DNA of 8,746 nucleotides, taken from the NCBI GenBank assembly GCA_020431745.1, contig JAGQHR010000092.1, positions 1 through 8,746 of the forward strand. The letters are read 5' to 3'. Positions 1 to 7,396 of this stretch are shown in pieces. The position numbers and the translations under genes are program-made. Every line of letters starts with the position of its first letter. The first letter of the stretch is position 1. Below the pieces are notes generated by a model. That model ran no database searches and had not been told where the DNA came from. It worked only from the letters and a program-made list of their open reading frames with translations. Origin of the DNA: Candidatus Eiseniibacteriota bacterium (lineage in GTDB: Bacteria; Eisenbacteria; RBG-16-71-46; CAIMUX01).

Positions 1-674
1 TGCTCCGGGCGCTACAGGAGGGTGAGATTCAGCGAGTCGGCGCTGACGGGGTTCGACACGTCGACGTCCGCATCGTAGCCGCGACGAACAGGGACCTGGC
101 ACGAGAGGTCGAGGCAGGTAGGTTCCGGCGTGACCTCTATCACCGCCTCGATGTCTACCAGATTCGAGTCCCTCCGCTGAGGGAGCACCGAGAAGACATC
201 CCGGTGCTCACCGGACTGTTCTGCGACCTGGCTCGGCGACGGCTCGGGCTAGGTCCGGTGAGGATTCGACCTGACGCGCTTCGTGCCCTCGAGGTGGCGC
301 CCTGGCCGGGAAACGTCCGCGAGCTCGAAAACGTCCTGAACCGCGCCGCGCTCCAGTGCGCCTCGCGCTCGCCGCAACGCGAGCTCGTGCTGATCCGTGC
401 CGAAGACCTGGTGGGGCTCCCGGGCGTACGCACCGACGCGGAACCGCCGTCCGATGCTCCCGCTCCTCTCCTGCGTGGGCAGCCCCTGCCGCTGAAAGCG
501 CGACTCGAGGAGTTCCAACGCGGCGCGATCGAACAGGCCGTCGAGCGCAACGCGGGAAACTGGGCGGCCGCCGCCCGCGAGCTGGGTCTCCATCGGAGCA
601 ATCTGCACCATCTGGCCCGGCGCCTGGGAATGCGCGAATCCGGACGCTCTGATCGTCGGGATCGACTGCGATGA
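1..674 (+). CDS. sigma-54-dependent transcriptional regulator (enhancer-binding protein), C-terminal part
   Basis: This is the 3' end of an NtrC/AtoC-type activator gene. The frame is open from position 3 to the TGA at 672-674 and shows 223 residues; the start and the Walker A, GAFTGA and Walker B motifs lie outside the window. Visible residues 23-32 (RIVAATNRDL) match AAA+ sensor I. Residues 39-66 carry the family signature, with GRFRRDLYHRL followed by PPLREHREDI. Residues 101-110 (WPGNVRELEN) match sensor II. Residues 172-210 form a Fis-type helix-turn-helix, including NWAAAARELGLHRSNLHHLA. Such proteins bind upstream activator sites and hydrolyse ATP to open sigma-54 promoters. The GTG at 204 is an internal codon, not the start, because conserved sequence continues upstream of it. 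The sensory domain and target genes cannot be seen. I found no TGGC-N8-TTGC sigma-54 promoter in the gap before the next gene, so control of the protease by this regulator is not supported. Confidence 0.96.
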   Translation, partial: LRALQEGEIQRVGADGVRHVDVRIVAATNRDLAREVEAGRFRRDLYHRLDVYQIRVPPLREHREDIPVLTGLFCDLARRRLGLGPVRIRPDALRALEVAPWPGNVRELENVLNRAALQCASRSPQRELVLIRAEDLVGLPGVRTDAEPPSDAPAPLLRGQPLPLKARLEEFQRGAIEQAVERNAGNWAAAARELGLHRSNLHHLARRLGMRESGRSDRRDRLR

Positions 675-740
675 ACGGCTGCGAATAGCGACGCGGCCAC
701 ACGGAGCCGCCCTCGCACTGATCGGCCTGCTCGCGACTCC

Positions 741-749
741 TGTTATACT
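741..749 (+). promoter_or_regulatory. extended -10 promoter for the S8 protease gene
   Basis: TGTTATACT fits the extended -10 form TGnTATAAT with one mismatch in the hexamer (744-749). It stands out as A+T-rich in a G+C-rich gap. No good -35 hexamer lies 16-18 bp upstream, as is usual for extended -10 promoters. The predicted transcript start is near 756, giving a leader of about 50 nt before the GTG at 807. This would be a housekeeping sigma-70-type promoter, not sigma-54. Confidence 0.5.
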
Positions 750-793
750 GAAAGCTCGTCCCTTCCAGGATCCGCGCTCGACAGCGCCAACCC

Positions 794-799
794 GAGGAG
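794..799 (+). promoter_or_regulatory. ribosome binding site of the S8 protease gene
   Basis: GAGGAG lies 7 nt before the GTG at 807. It decides in favour of that GTG over the in-frame ATG at 843, which has no comparable purine-rich stretch at the right distance. Confidence 0.7.
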
Positions 800-806
800 T
801 CGTCCC

Positions 807-3665
807 GTGATCGACACGAGGTCCCTTCCCCCTGATCTATGCATGGACACATTCTCTCCCGGCGGCCATCGCGCGGTTTCCGGACCCGGTCGGTGGCGAG
901 CTGCCGCGTGGTGCGTCGCGCTGATCCTGGCGGCGGGTGGGGGCGTGCATGCTGCGGCGCCCTCCTCGCAGATCGGGTCGGATCCTCTGCCGGCCGGCGT
1001 GCGCCCGGCCTATCTCGACCAGCGGGAGAGGGTCTCCATGGACGAGATCGTCGTGCGTTTCGACCCTGCAGCGCGCGTACGGGTGCGAAACGGGCGGCCG
1101 ACCTCGCTGACGGGCCGGGATGTTTCGGGCGCCGACCTCGCGATCGTGTCGTTCGACGGCACATGGGAGCCGCGATTCCGTCTGGGAGAGGAGACGCTCG
1201 ACGCGCTGCGTGCCCGCGGGGAGGAGAAGGCCCAGCGGGCCCTGCCCGATCTCAACGCGTTTGCGACGGTCCGTCTCCCGCACGAATCCGATGATCTCGC
1301 GGCCCGGGCGCGCTTGGATGAGCTGCTGCGCCGGCTCGGTGAGCTTCCCGTCGTGGCGGAGGCGTGGGCCCAGCCGCTGCTGGAACGTGCCGCCGTCGTT
1401 CCCGGATCAGACGCTGCCACCGCGGATGAGTCGCGCGGAACGACGACTCCCGATTACTCGTCGCTGCAAGGCTATCTGTATGGCGCCCCGGTCGGCGTCG
1501 AGGCGCCGACCGCCTGGACCTATCCCGGCGGGCTTGGACAGGGCGTAGACATGATCGACATCGAGTGGGGATGGCTCTACACCCACGAAGATCTCAAGGC
1601 TCCGTTCCACGTGGAAGGAGATGCGGGACAGGACGATCACGGAACCGCGGTCCTGGGAGAGATCGCGGGCCAGCACAACGGCTATGGCGTCGACGGGATC
1701 TCGCCCGAGGTTCGGATCGGTTCGATCTCGCTCAACACCTTCGGGGTGGCCGAGGCGATCACCGCGGCGGCCAACGTGCTCGATCCGGGCGACGTCTTCC
1801 TGATGGAAGTGCAGTGCGGAGGTTCGTTCGGGCTCCTGCCGTGCGAGTGGTGGTCGGACGTCTTTGCCGCGATCCAGGTTGCGACGGCCGCGGGTGTGAT
1901 CTGTGTCGAAGCCGGGGGGAACGGCAGCAACGACCTCGACAATCCCGAACTGGGCGGGCTGTTCGACAAACGGGTCCGGAACTCGGGTGCGATCATGGTG
2001 GGCGCGGGCACACCGTCCGGACTGGATGCGGAGTCCTTCTCGAACTACGGTTCGCGCGTCGATCTCCAGGGCTGGGGATCGAGCATCGTCACCACCTGCT
2101 GCGGCGACCTGCAGAACGGAGATCCCACCGTTCGCTACACCGCGGGATTCAACGGGACCTCGGGTGCGTCGCCGATCGTCGTCGGCTCGGTCTGTTCCCT
2201 GCAAGGACAGGCGATGTCCCTGTTTGGAACGCCGCTCACTCCCGACCTCGCCGAGGAGATCCTCGGCAGTACGGGTTCGCCTTGGAACGGGTCGCGTCAA
2301 ATCGGGGAGCGTCCGGACCTGGCTGCGGCGCGCGCGCGGTTGGAGCTGGGATATGGAAACCTCGCGTTGCTGGTGCGCGATGCCGACACGCAGGAGCCGA
2401 TGGCGGGCATGGTCGTGCAGCTCGTGGAGACCGGGCGGTTGCTGCTCACGGCGGCGGACGGCACGATCGCGACCCAGCTTTCCGCGACGGGCTACACCAT
2501 TCGCGTCGAAGGCGACTTCTACCATCCGGAGCTGGACGTTCCGTTCGTGATGCCCGAGGGCGGCGACGAGCAGCTCATCATCGATCTGCCGCGGGCGCCG
2601 GTCGGTAGCCTGGCCGGTCAAGTGCGGACGACGAACGGGAGTGCGATCGCCGATGCGCAGATCGTGCTGCGCGATACTCCGATCCCGGTGGTCCAGAGCG
2701 AGATCGACGGAGCGTATCAAGTCTCCGACATTCCCGAAGGCGCTGGATACTCCGGGCTCGCCTACGGAGTGCCCGGATACGGCGTCGCGCAGGCCGTGCT
2801 CGAGGTTCTCGGTGCGACCCAGACCGATTGGAATCCGGTCCTGGTCGATGCGCAGACCTTCGAAACCAGCGACGGTGGCTACGCGCCGACCAACGAGTGG
2901 CAGTGGGGTGTGCCGGGGAATCCGGTTCCGCCGTTCTCGGGGTCGAAAGTATGGGGAACGAATCTGGGCGGGTTCTACGGCGACAACGTGTTCTCGGTGC
3001 TGACGTCGCCGACCTTCGATCTGTCGGATGCGACCGAGGCGTATCTCTCCTTCCATCACTGGTACTGGGCGAATCCCGAGGATGGCGGACAGCTCCAGGT
3101 CTGGGAGCAGCCGCCGGGTCGATGGATCGCGGTGGATCCGATCGGTGGCTACCCGGATCCGTCGATCCAGGTGTTGGGCGACTCCGGCGGGTACAACGGC
3201 TACACGGTCGACGGCTACGTTCCGGCGATCTTCGATCTCTCCGCGTTCGCAGGCGGGGACCTGCGATTCCGTTTCTACTTCCGGTCCGACGCCTCCGGAC
3301 ACAAGCTCGGCTGGTACATCGATGACGTCGCACTGGACACGGGGCAGGGATCGACGGTGTCCGTGGACGACCTGCTGATTCCGTCCGGGGATCGGCTACG
3401 GCTCGTATCCGCCGGACCCAACCCGGCGTCGGCGGAGAACGTGCTCCGCTTCGCGCTGTCTGCTGCGTCGGAGGTCACTCTCACCGTGGTCGATGCCACG
3501 GGTCACCGCGTGTGTGACGAACGGCAACGCTTTCCGGAAGGTGTGCACGAGATGCGCTGGGACGGCGTCGACGGGAACGACGTCGCGGTTCCGGCGGGCG
3601 TGTACTACTTCCGTCTCTCGGTCGCCGGAGATGATCTCACGGGACGTTGGGTGCGCGTCCGCTGA
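807..3665 (+). CDS. secreted subtilisin-family (S8) serine protease with C-terminal FlgD-like domain
   Basis: This 952-residue exported endopeptidase starts at a GTG. A signal peptide has its hydrophobic core at about 32-50 (cleavage near HAA-AP). A region at about 70-205 is probably the propeptide. The S8 domain spans about 235-515. Catalytic residues by alignment to the family motifs are Asp251 (MIDIEWGW), His278 (DDHGTAVLGE), oxyanion Asn372 (AGGNGS) and Ser452 (NGTSGASP), so the enzyme should be active. The Asp motif departs from the usual DTGID form, which suggests a divergent S8 subgroup. Two carboxypeptidase-regulatory-like beta-sandwiches follow (about 516-595 and 600-680). A jelly-roll/MAM-like domain spans about 684-845 and ends in GWYIDDVAL. 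A FlgD/Por-secretion-like Ig domain (about 862-952) contains GPNP and PAGVYYFRL. This layout resembles secreted proteases that stay at the cell surface. The substrate is unknown. The gene has its own promoter and converges on a minus-strand gene. Confidence 0.95.
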   Translation: MIDTRSLPPDLCMDTFSPGGHRAVSGPGRWRAAAWCVALILAAGGGVHAAAPSSQIGSDPLPAGVRPAYLDQRERVSMDEIVVRFDPAARVRVRNGRPTSLTGRDVSGADLAIVSFDGTWEPRFRLGEETLDALRARGEEKAQRALPDLNAFATVRLPHESDDLAARARLDELLRRLGELPVVAEAWAQPLLERAAVVPGSDAATADESRGTTTPDYSSLQGYLYGAPVGVEAPTAWTYPGGLGQGVDMIDIEWGWLYTHEDLKAPFHVEGDAGQDDHGTAVLGEIAGQHNGYGVDGISPEVRIGSISLNTFGVAEAITAAANVLDPGDVFLMEVQCGGSFGLLPCEWWSDVFAAIQVATAAGVICVEAGGNGSNDLDNPELGGLFDKRVRNSGAIMVGAGTPSGLDAESFSNYGSRVDLQGWGSSIVTTCCGDLQNGDPTVRYTAGFNGTSGASPIVVGSVCSLQGQAMSLFGTPLTPDLAEEILGSTGSPWNGSRQIGERPDLAAARARLELGYGNLALLVRDADTQEPMAGMVVQLVETGRLLLTAADGTIATQLSATGYTIRVEGDFYHPELDVPFVMPEGGDEQLIIDLPRAPVGSLAGQVRTTNGSAIADAQIVLRDTPIPVVQSEIDGAYQVSDIPEGAGYSGLAYGVPGYGVAQAVLEVLGATQTDWNPVLVDAQTFETSDGGYAPTNEWQWGVPGNPVPPFSGSKVWGTNLGGFYGDNVFSVLTSPTFDLSDATEAYLSFHHWYWANPEDGGQLQVWEQPPGRWIAVDPIGGYPDPSIQVLGDSGGYNGYTVDGYVPAIFDLSAFAGGDLRFRFYFRSDASGHKLGWYIDDVALDTGQGSTVSVDDLLIPSGDRLRLVSAGPNPASAENVLRFALSAASEVTLTVVDATGHRVCDERQRFPEGVHEMRWDGVDGNDVAVPAGVYYFRLSVAGDDLTGRWVRVR

Positions 3666-3680
3666 CGATCGTCCAGGGAG

Positions 3681-3710
3681 CGCCGGGGGCCGTAACATCA
3701 GCCCCCGGCG
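3681..3710. terminator. hairpin between converging genes, probable bidirectional terminator
   Basis: CGCCGGGGGC (3681-3690) and GCCCCCGGCG (3701-3710) form a perfect 10-bp, very G+C-rich stem with a 10-nt loop. It lies 15 nt after the protease stop and 13 nt beyond the stop of the converging propeller gene. Neither side has a T-run, so it is not a canonical intrinsic terminator. It may act as a U-less terminator or protect 3' ends. Confidence 0.65.
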
Positions 3711-3723
3711 GCGACGAGCATTC

Positions 3724-4810
3724 CTAGCGCGGCACGTAGGCGAGTCCGAACGGATTGAGGCCCACCGTCACCTCCGAGTCGTAGGCGATGTGGCGCCCGG
3801 CCCCGGTGACCCGGTAGATCGTGACCTTGTCCGCCGCGGCTCCGGAGTGCGTCAGGTACAGAAGCCGGCCGCTGCGGTTGAGCGCGATGTTGTGAGGCAC
3901 CGGATAGGGACTGTCGACCGCATCGCCGACCACGGCGTTCCGGCGCGTGTCGATCGTGAAGAGCGCGTCGGTCCCTCCCCCGGGGAGGTTCGCGGTGTAG
4001 AAGTGCCGGCCGTCCGGCGACATCGCCGCGCCGTGCGCGCCCGGGACGTCGACCCCGCGTCATCTCCTCCATCGTGAAGCGGTTGAGCACGATCACCACG
4101 TCGCTGTTCTGGCAGGGCACGTAGAGCCGGTCATGCTGCCGGGCCAGCGAGAGGTGGGGATCCTTGCCGACGGCGGCTCGTCCGACCTCCCGGAAGTGGC
4201 GGGTGTCGTACTGGACGACGTAGTCGTCGTCCCCCGCCACGCCCAGGACGCTCACGTAGGCAAGCCGCCCGAACGGACCGACGATGACGTCGTGCGGTTT
4301 GCCTCCCATCGCCACGAGGTCGGCGGGAGTGTCGACCGTCGCGATCACCGAGAGGTCTCGCGTGTCGATCACGGTCGTCGTGTTGTCGACGTCGTTGTTG
4401 ACCCAGAGCTGGCGTCCGGTCGGGGTCGCCCACATGTGGAAGACACCGTTGCCGGTGGGGGCGGTTCCTTCGGGATCGTAGGTGCGCGCATCGAAGACGG
4501 CGACGCGACTGTTCGCGCGGTCGCCCACGAAGACGCGACCGCGGTTGTAGACCACGTACATCGGCTCCGGAGTCGGCTCGCCGGGACCTGCCGGAAGCGT
4601 GATCGTACGGACCTCCTGGGTGCGTTCGTCGACCACCGAGATCGTGCCGGAGCCGCGATTGGCGATGACGAAGCTGCCGTTGTTCGATCCGTGACGGCCT
4701 TGGGTGATGGCTTCGGCGTCCGGTGCCGTGTCCGGCACGGGCTGGGTCGGTTCATCGGCACAGCCGACGACGAGGGTGAGCATTGCTGCGAGGGGCAACC
4801 ATTTCCTCAT
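3724..4810 (-). CDS. YncE-like beta-propeller lipoprotein, interrupted by a frameshift
   Basis: The ATG at 4810 begins a lipoprotein signal peptide, MRKWLPLAAM then LTLVVGC, with lipobox VVGC and Cys17 as the lipid site. The rest has YncE/cytochrome-cd1-like propeller repeats. Typical units are GSFVIANRGSGTISVVDERT, GRLAYVSVLG...YVVQYDTR and MSPDGRHFYTANLPGGG. About seven can be counted. The frame breaks after Arg252 (MEEMTR) at the CCCC run 4053-4056. Beyond it, propeller sequence resumes in another frame at VDVPGAHGAAMSPDGR and runs to the TAG at 3724-3726. Removing one base gives 1086 nt and a 361-residue protein ending in NPFGLAYVPR. Without correction, translation would run out of register to 3698 and lose the last two blades. 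An in-frame ATG at 4912 is rejected because it would bury the signal peptide. Such propellers are usually periplasmic or surface binding scaffolds; the ligand cannot be told. This is either an assembly error or a real inactivation. Confidence 0.85.
4053..4056 (-). other. frameshift site in the propeller gene
   Basis: The coding strand reads ACG CGG GGT CGA. Dropping one G of the GGGG run gives ACG CGG GTC GAC, which restores the conserved propeller frame. The corrected length is an exact multiple of three, so a single extra base explains the break. Confidence 0.8.
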
Positions 4811-5067
4811 GGACAGAGTCCTCCCTGTTCCTGAATAGCACGGACGAGTGGAGCGGCGCGGGACGGCCCCGGCCGCGAGCGATCGCGCTGCGTCATTGGG
4901 GGTGGAACGCAACCTGGGGTGACCGCGTGTTTCGAGTTCGGTGATGGGGACGCCGGCCCACGGGCGTTTCCGAGCACCGGAGCACGCTATCCGTCGATGG
5001 GGCGGGTGTGACGCAGATTCGTAGATCGACCGCGCAACGTCACGATCGGCGACCCGGAATGATCGGT
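4811..5067. other. 257-bp intergenic region without a recognised gene
   Basis: Apart from the ribosome binding site at 4819-4825, I see no coding frame with protein-like composition, no tRNA-like element and no convincing promoter. It should contain the promoter of the propeller gene and the end of the upstream lipoprotein transcript. The only minus-strand -10-like string (TGCTATTCA, 4832-4840) would start transcription inside the ribosome binding site, so it is doubtful. A 6-bp inverted repeat, GTGACG/CGTCAC (5008-5013 and 5038-5043), is too short to call. Confidence 0.5.
4819..4825 (-). promoter_or_regulatory. ribosome binding site of the propeller lipoprotein
   Basis: On the minus strand GGGAGGA ends 8 nt before the ATG at 4810. 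This strong Shine-Dalgarno sequence, together with the lipobox, fixes the start at 4810. Confidence 0.75.
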
Positions 5068-5760
5068 CTATCGGAAGTCGCGACCGCGTCCGGGGATGTC
5101 CAAGCTATCGGGATCGACGAATCCGGTCGGATAGCGATGCAGGTAGGGATGGATGGTATCGCGGTCGATGTCGTGGGGCAGGCCCTGGGGATAGCGCGCC
5201 CACCGCCGCAGACCGCGCCATCGTTCCTCGGCCTCGGGGTCGGAAACGGATTCGTCGAAGATCGACTTGGCGCGTTTCGGCGTCCGATAGGTGTTCTCGC
5301 CCTGGGTCTCGTCGCGATACATGACGAAGGTCGTGCTCAGCCAGACGGGCAGCGAGATGAGGGCGTACCAACCGTGCGTGAACACCGAGACGGTGAAAAG
5401 TGCAGAGAGGTTGGTCGCGGTGTGTTGCCCTCCGGAGTAGCCGCGAACGATGACTCGGCCGGCTTGTTTCTGGGAAACCGCGCGTACGCGGAAGGGAAGG
5501 GGTTGTCCTGAGAAGGCCGCGCCGGGTTCCAGTCGGTCCCAATCGGTCTCGGCGACGTAGATCGTGTCCATGGAAATCGCCAGGAGCTCACCGCGGGCAA
5601 GGCGATCGCCGTTCGCATCCGCCCACACTTCGACCCATCCCCCCCAGACATCGGTCCGCGCCTCGTCGGCGCTCGGAAGCCAGCCGTAAGGGGTGTTCGT
5701 GCCGGCGCAGCCTGCGAGGATGACGCCGGCGAGGATGGTCGGAAGCCTACGGAGCGACAT
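5068..5760 (-). CDS. small lipoprotein of unknown function, translationally coupled to the upstream lipoprotein
   Basis: This 230-residue protein starts at the ATG at 5760. Its signal peptide, MSLRRLPTILAGVILAGC, has a classic lipobox (LAGC) with Cys18 as the lipidation site. The mature part has a GGWVEV segment (about 40-45) and then a beta-rich stretch, RGELLAISMDTIYVAET (about 56-72). This resembles small SH3- or Sm-like barrels, but that is only an impression. A hydrophobic segment at about 119-148 may insert in a membrane. The C-terminal third is rich in charged and aromatic residues (EERWRGLRRWARYPQGLP). The first 14 nt overlap the end of the upstream gene, and no Shine-Dalgarno sequence is visible, so translation probably depends on reinitiation by ribosomes leaving that gene. 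An in-frame ATG at 5799 would add 13 residues before the signal peptide and is less likely. I recall similar hypothetical proteins from FCB-type genomes, but cannot verify this here. Confidence 0.85.
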   Translation of the reverse strand: MSLRRLPTILAGVILAGCAGTNTPYGWLPSADEARTDVWGGWVEVWADANGDRLARGELLAISMDTIYVAETDWDRLEPGAAFSGQPLPFRVRAVSQKQAGRVIVRGYSGGQHTATNLSALFTVSVFTHGWYALISLPVWLSTTFVMYRDETQGENTYRTPKRAKSIFDESVSDPEAEERWRGLRRWARYPQGLPHDIDRDTIHPYLHRYPTGFVDPDSLDIPGRGRDFR

Positions 5761-7351
5761 AGCGACTGGCCCAGAACATCGATTCCATTCCCGCCTCATT
5801 CCGTTTGTAGTCGGCCGTCATCGCGCGGAGCGCGGCGCGCGGCTGCCAGAGCAGCTGCAGCAGCTTCTGCGGATCTTCGCCTTCTTCCCACTCGCGCCGC
5901 ATCCACTCGAGGTAGTAGCCCCGGCTCTCGAGGAAGAGGGAGCAGCGACTGCCGAGCTCGGGCGGAACGTCGAATTCCAGGGTGTGCGACGTGCCGGCGA
6001 CCGTGACCAGCGCGTCCAGCGGATCGAGCAGCTCGGCCAAAGCGTCGGGATCTGCGCCGGTCTCCGACCAGACCTGCGTCGGCTGCAGTCGGATCGGGGA
6101 ACCGGCATCTTCGATGCGGGCGAGGGCCACGCGATCGAGACGATAGAGTCCACGGGTCGAGCGCAGTCGGAAATGCGTGGGATCCCACACGACCCCGGGC
6201 GGCGGGGACAGCGGAAGGCACCAGGTATCGGTCGCGAGCGGTCCGGTCTCTCCGCAGGTGCCGACCGGGATCCACCCTCCCCGGGTATCCGAGACGGCGA
6301 TCTCGATGCGTCCGAGGATCGTGCCGAGCGGGCTCTCCCGAATGGTGTCACCCCGTTCGAGTGCCGCCAGCCACGTCCCGGCCTGCGTACCCATCCAGGT
6401 GAGGGTTTGATAGAAGACGTAGGTCGTGAGGAGGGACTGCCGTGCGGAGACGACCAGTCCGAGAGAGCCGGCGGGAGCGGCATCGAAGGTGACGAAGAAA
6501 TCCTCTTTCGTGGTCAGATCGACGGAGTCTGCGGGAACGCTCCGCCAGTCTCCGTCCTTGGCCGCGAGTGCGCGGCACCAGGCCAGCTCCGCCTCCTGCA
6601 CGGAGGGGGGCGCTACGGATTCGGATGCCCAGTCTCGTCCGCTGCAGTCCCCGGGTGGTGTCGCGTCGGCCGCGCGGTAGTAGCGGCCGTCCGTTCCTGC
6701 GAGAATTTCCGCTCCCCGTTCGGCCGCGGGGAAGGCCAGCAGATCGACGTGGCGCACGACGTGCGTCTCCAGGGCCTCGTTCCGCATCGTCAGCAGCAGC
6801 CGTCCGCCCGTGATCCGGTGCTCGCCCAGGTCGTCCACGTCGGTTCGCTCCAGCGACGGCGCGATGCTCGACGAGAAACCCTCCGCACGCGGGACGTCGT
6901 CCCCTTCCAGGTAGAACGTCGGACAGGACCCGAAGCAGGCCTTGGGTTGGGAGAGACAGTGGATCGTGAGGGCGGTCGAGATGCCACCGAGGATCGCCAC
7001 CGCCACGAGACGCTGGGATCTCAGAACGCGGTTCGTCTCGATGAGGACGACCTCGTCCATGGAAACCGAAATCGGGCCGTCGGTCTTCTCTCTTCGCAGC
7101 GCATCCCAATGTTCGCCGCTGCCTCGGATTTCATCGGTCGACTCGTCGTAGGTCCAGGTCGGGAGCACGAGCACGGATCCATCCCGCAGATGAACCTTGA
7201 TCGTGCCGGCGTCGGCGGGGCGCAAGTCATGCAGGTACGTCGGCGCGAGAAGATCCCGATCGATCGTGTGCATCGTACACGCGGACATTCCGATGGTGAC
7301 GAGGATGGCGCAGGTCCAGCGCAGAAGGCGAATCGAAAGCAGGTGCGGCAC
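5747..7351 (-). CDS. large lipoprotein of unknown function
   Basis: This 534-residue protein starts at a GTG at 7351. The signal peptide ends in the lipobox MSAC (Cys25). A beta-rich N-terminal part includes GTIKVHLRDGSVLVLPTWTY (about 49-68) and SMDEVVLIETN (97-107). A hydrophobic stretch at about 115-133 follows, then CFGSCPTFYLEG (139-150), AEGFSSSIAPSLERTDVDDL (156-175) and RNEALETHVVRHVDLLAF (190-207). The last three blocks look like a conserved core that I recall from uncharacterised proteins of environmental bacteria; I know no assigned function. The C-terminal half has no recognised domain. The start is set by GGAGGAG just upstream and by the signal peptide; the in-frame ATG at 7408 would place 19 extra residues ahead of it. 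Its end overlaps the next lipoprotein gene by 14 nt, and the two share a SMD-x-(I/V)-x-x-x-ET motif, so they may work in one envelope complex. The Shine-Dalgarno sequence lies in a predicted hairpin. Confidence 0.88.
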   Translation of the reverse strand: MPHLLSIRLLRWTCAILVTIGMSACTMHTIDRDLLAPTYLHDLRPADAGTIKVHLRDGSVLVLPTWTYDESTDEIRGSGEHWDALRREKTDGPISVSMDEVVLIETNRVLRSQRLVAVAILGGISTALTIHCLSQPKACFGSCPTFYLEGDDVPRAEGFSSSIAPSLERTDVDDLGEHRITGGRLLLTMRNEALETHVVRHVDLLAFPAAERGAEILAGTDGRYYRAADATPPGDCSGRDWASESVAPPSVQEAELAWCRALAAKDGDWRSVPADSVDLTTKEDFFVTFDAAPAGSLGLVVSARQSLLTTYVFYQTLTWMGTQAGTWLAALERGDTIRESPLGTILGRIEIAVSDTRGGWIPVGTCGETGPLATDTWCLPLSPPPGVVWDPTHFRLRSTRGLYRLDRVALARIEDAGSPIRLQPTQVWSETGADPDALAELLDPLDALVTVAGTSHTLEFDVPPELGSRCSLFLESRGYYLEWMRREWEEGEDPQKLLQLLWQPRAALRAMTADYKRNEAGMESMFWASRYVAP

Positions 7352-7352
7352 G

Positions 7353-7396
7353 GGGCTCCTCCGATGACGCGATCGTATCGGAGGAGGGAGGAGCCC
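7353..7396 (-). repeat. alternative inverted repeats covering the ribosome binding site
   Basis: CTCCTCCGAT (7356-7365) pairs perfectly with ATCGGAGGAG (7377-7386) over 10 bp around an 11-nt loop. GGGCTCCTCC (7353-7362) also pairs perfectly with GGAGGAGCCC (7387-7396) over 10 bp around a 24-nt loop. Both use the same arm, which on the minus strand is the Shine-Dalgarno sequence of the large lipoprotein gene. The two foldings exclude each other, and both would hide the ribosome binding site. No T-run follows, so a terminator is unlikely. Confidence 0.7.
7356..7362 (-). promoter_or_regulatory. ribosome binding site of the large lipoprotein
   Basis: On the minus strand GGAGGAG lies 4 nt before the GTG at 7351 (6 nt if the core is taken as GGAGG). 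It is a near-perfect Shine-Dalgarno sequence and is also one arm of the inverted repeats in this gap. Confidence 0.75.

Noticed and set aside
1407..3302. A 631-codon open frame on the minus strand inside the protease gene
   Set aside because: It is a by-product of G+C-rich codon use. The translation is Arg/Asp/Val-rich without domains, and the plus strand carries clear S8 motifs and a ribosome binding site.
4832..4840. Minus-strand extended -10-like TGCTATTCA as promoter of the propeller gene
   Set aside because: Transcription would begin within the ribosome binding site, and there is no -35.
4811..4912. Longer start for the propeller lipoprotein at the ATG at 4912
   Set aside because: It would put 34 residues before a good lipoprotein signal peptide. 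The ATG at 4810 has GGGAGGA 8 nt upstream.
5008..5043. Inverted repeat GTGACG/CGTCAC as a terminator after the small lipoprotein
   Set aside because: The arms are only 6 bp with a 24-nt loop and no T-run, so it is expected by chance.
7353..7396. Reading the inverted repeats as an intrinsic terminator of the secreted-protein gene
   Set aside because: No T-run follows on the minus strand, and the last arm is the ribosome binding site of the next gene, so a translational role fits better.
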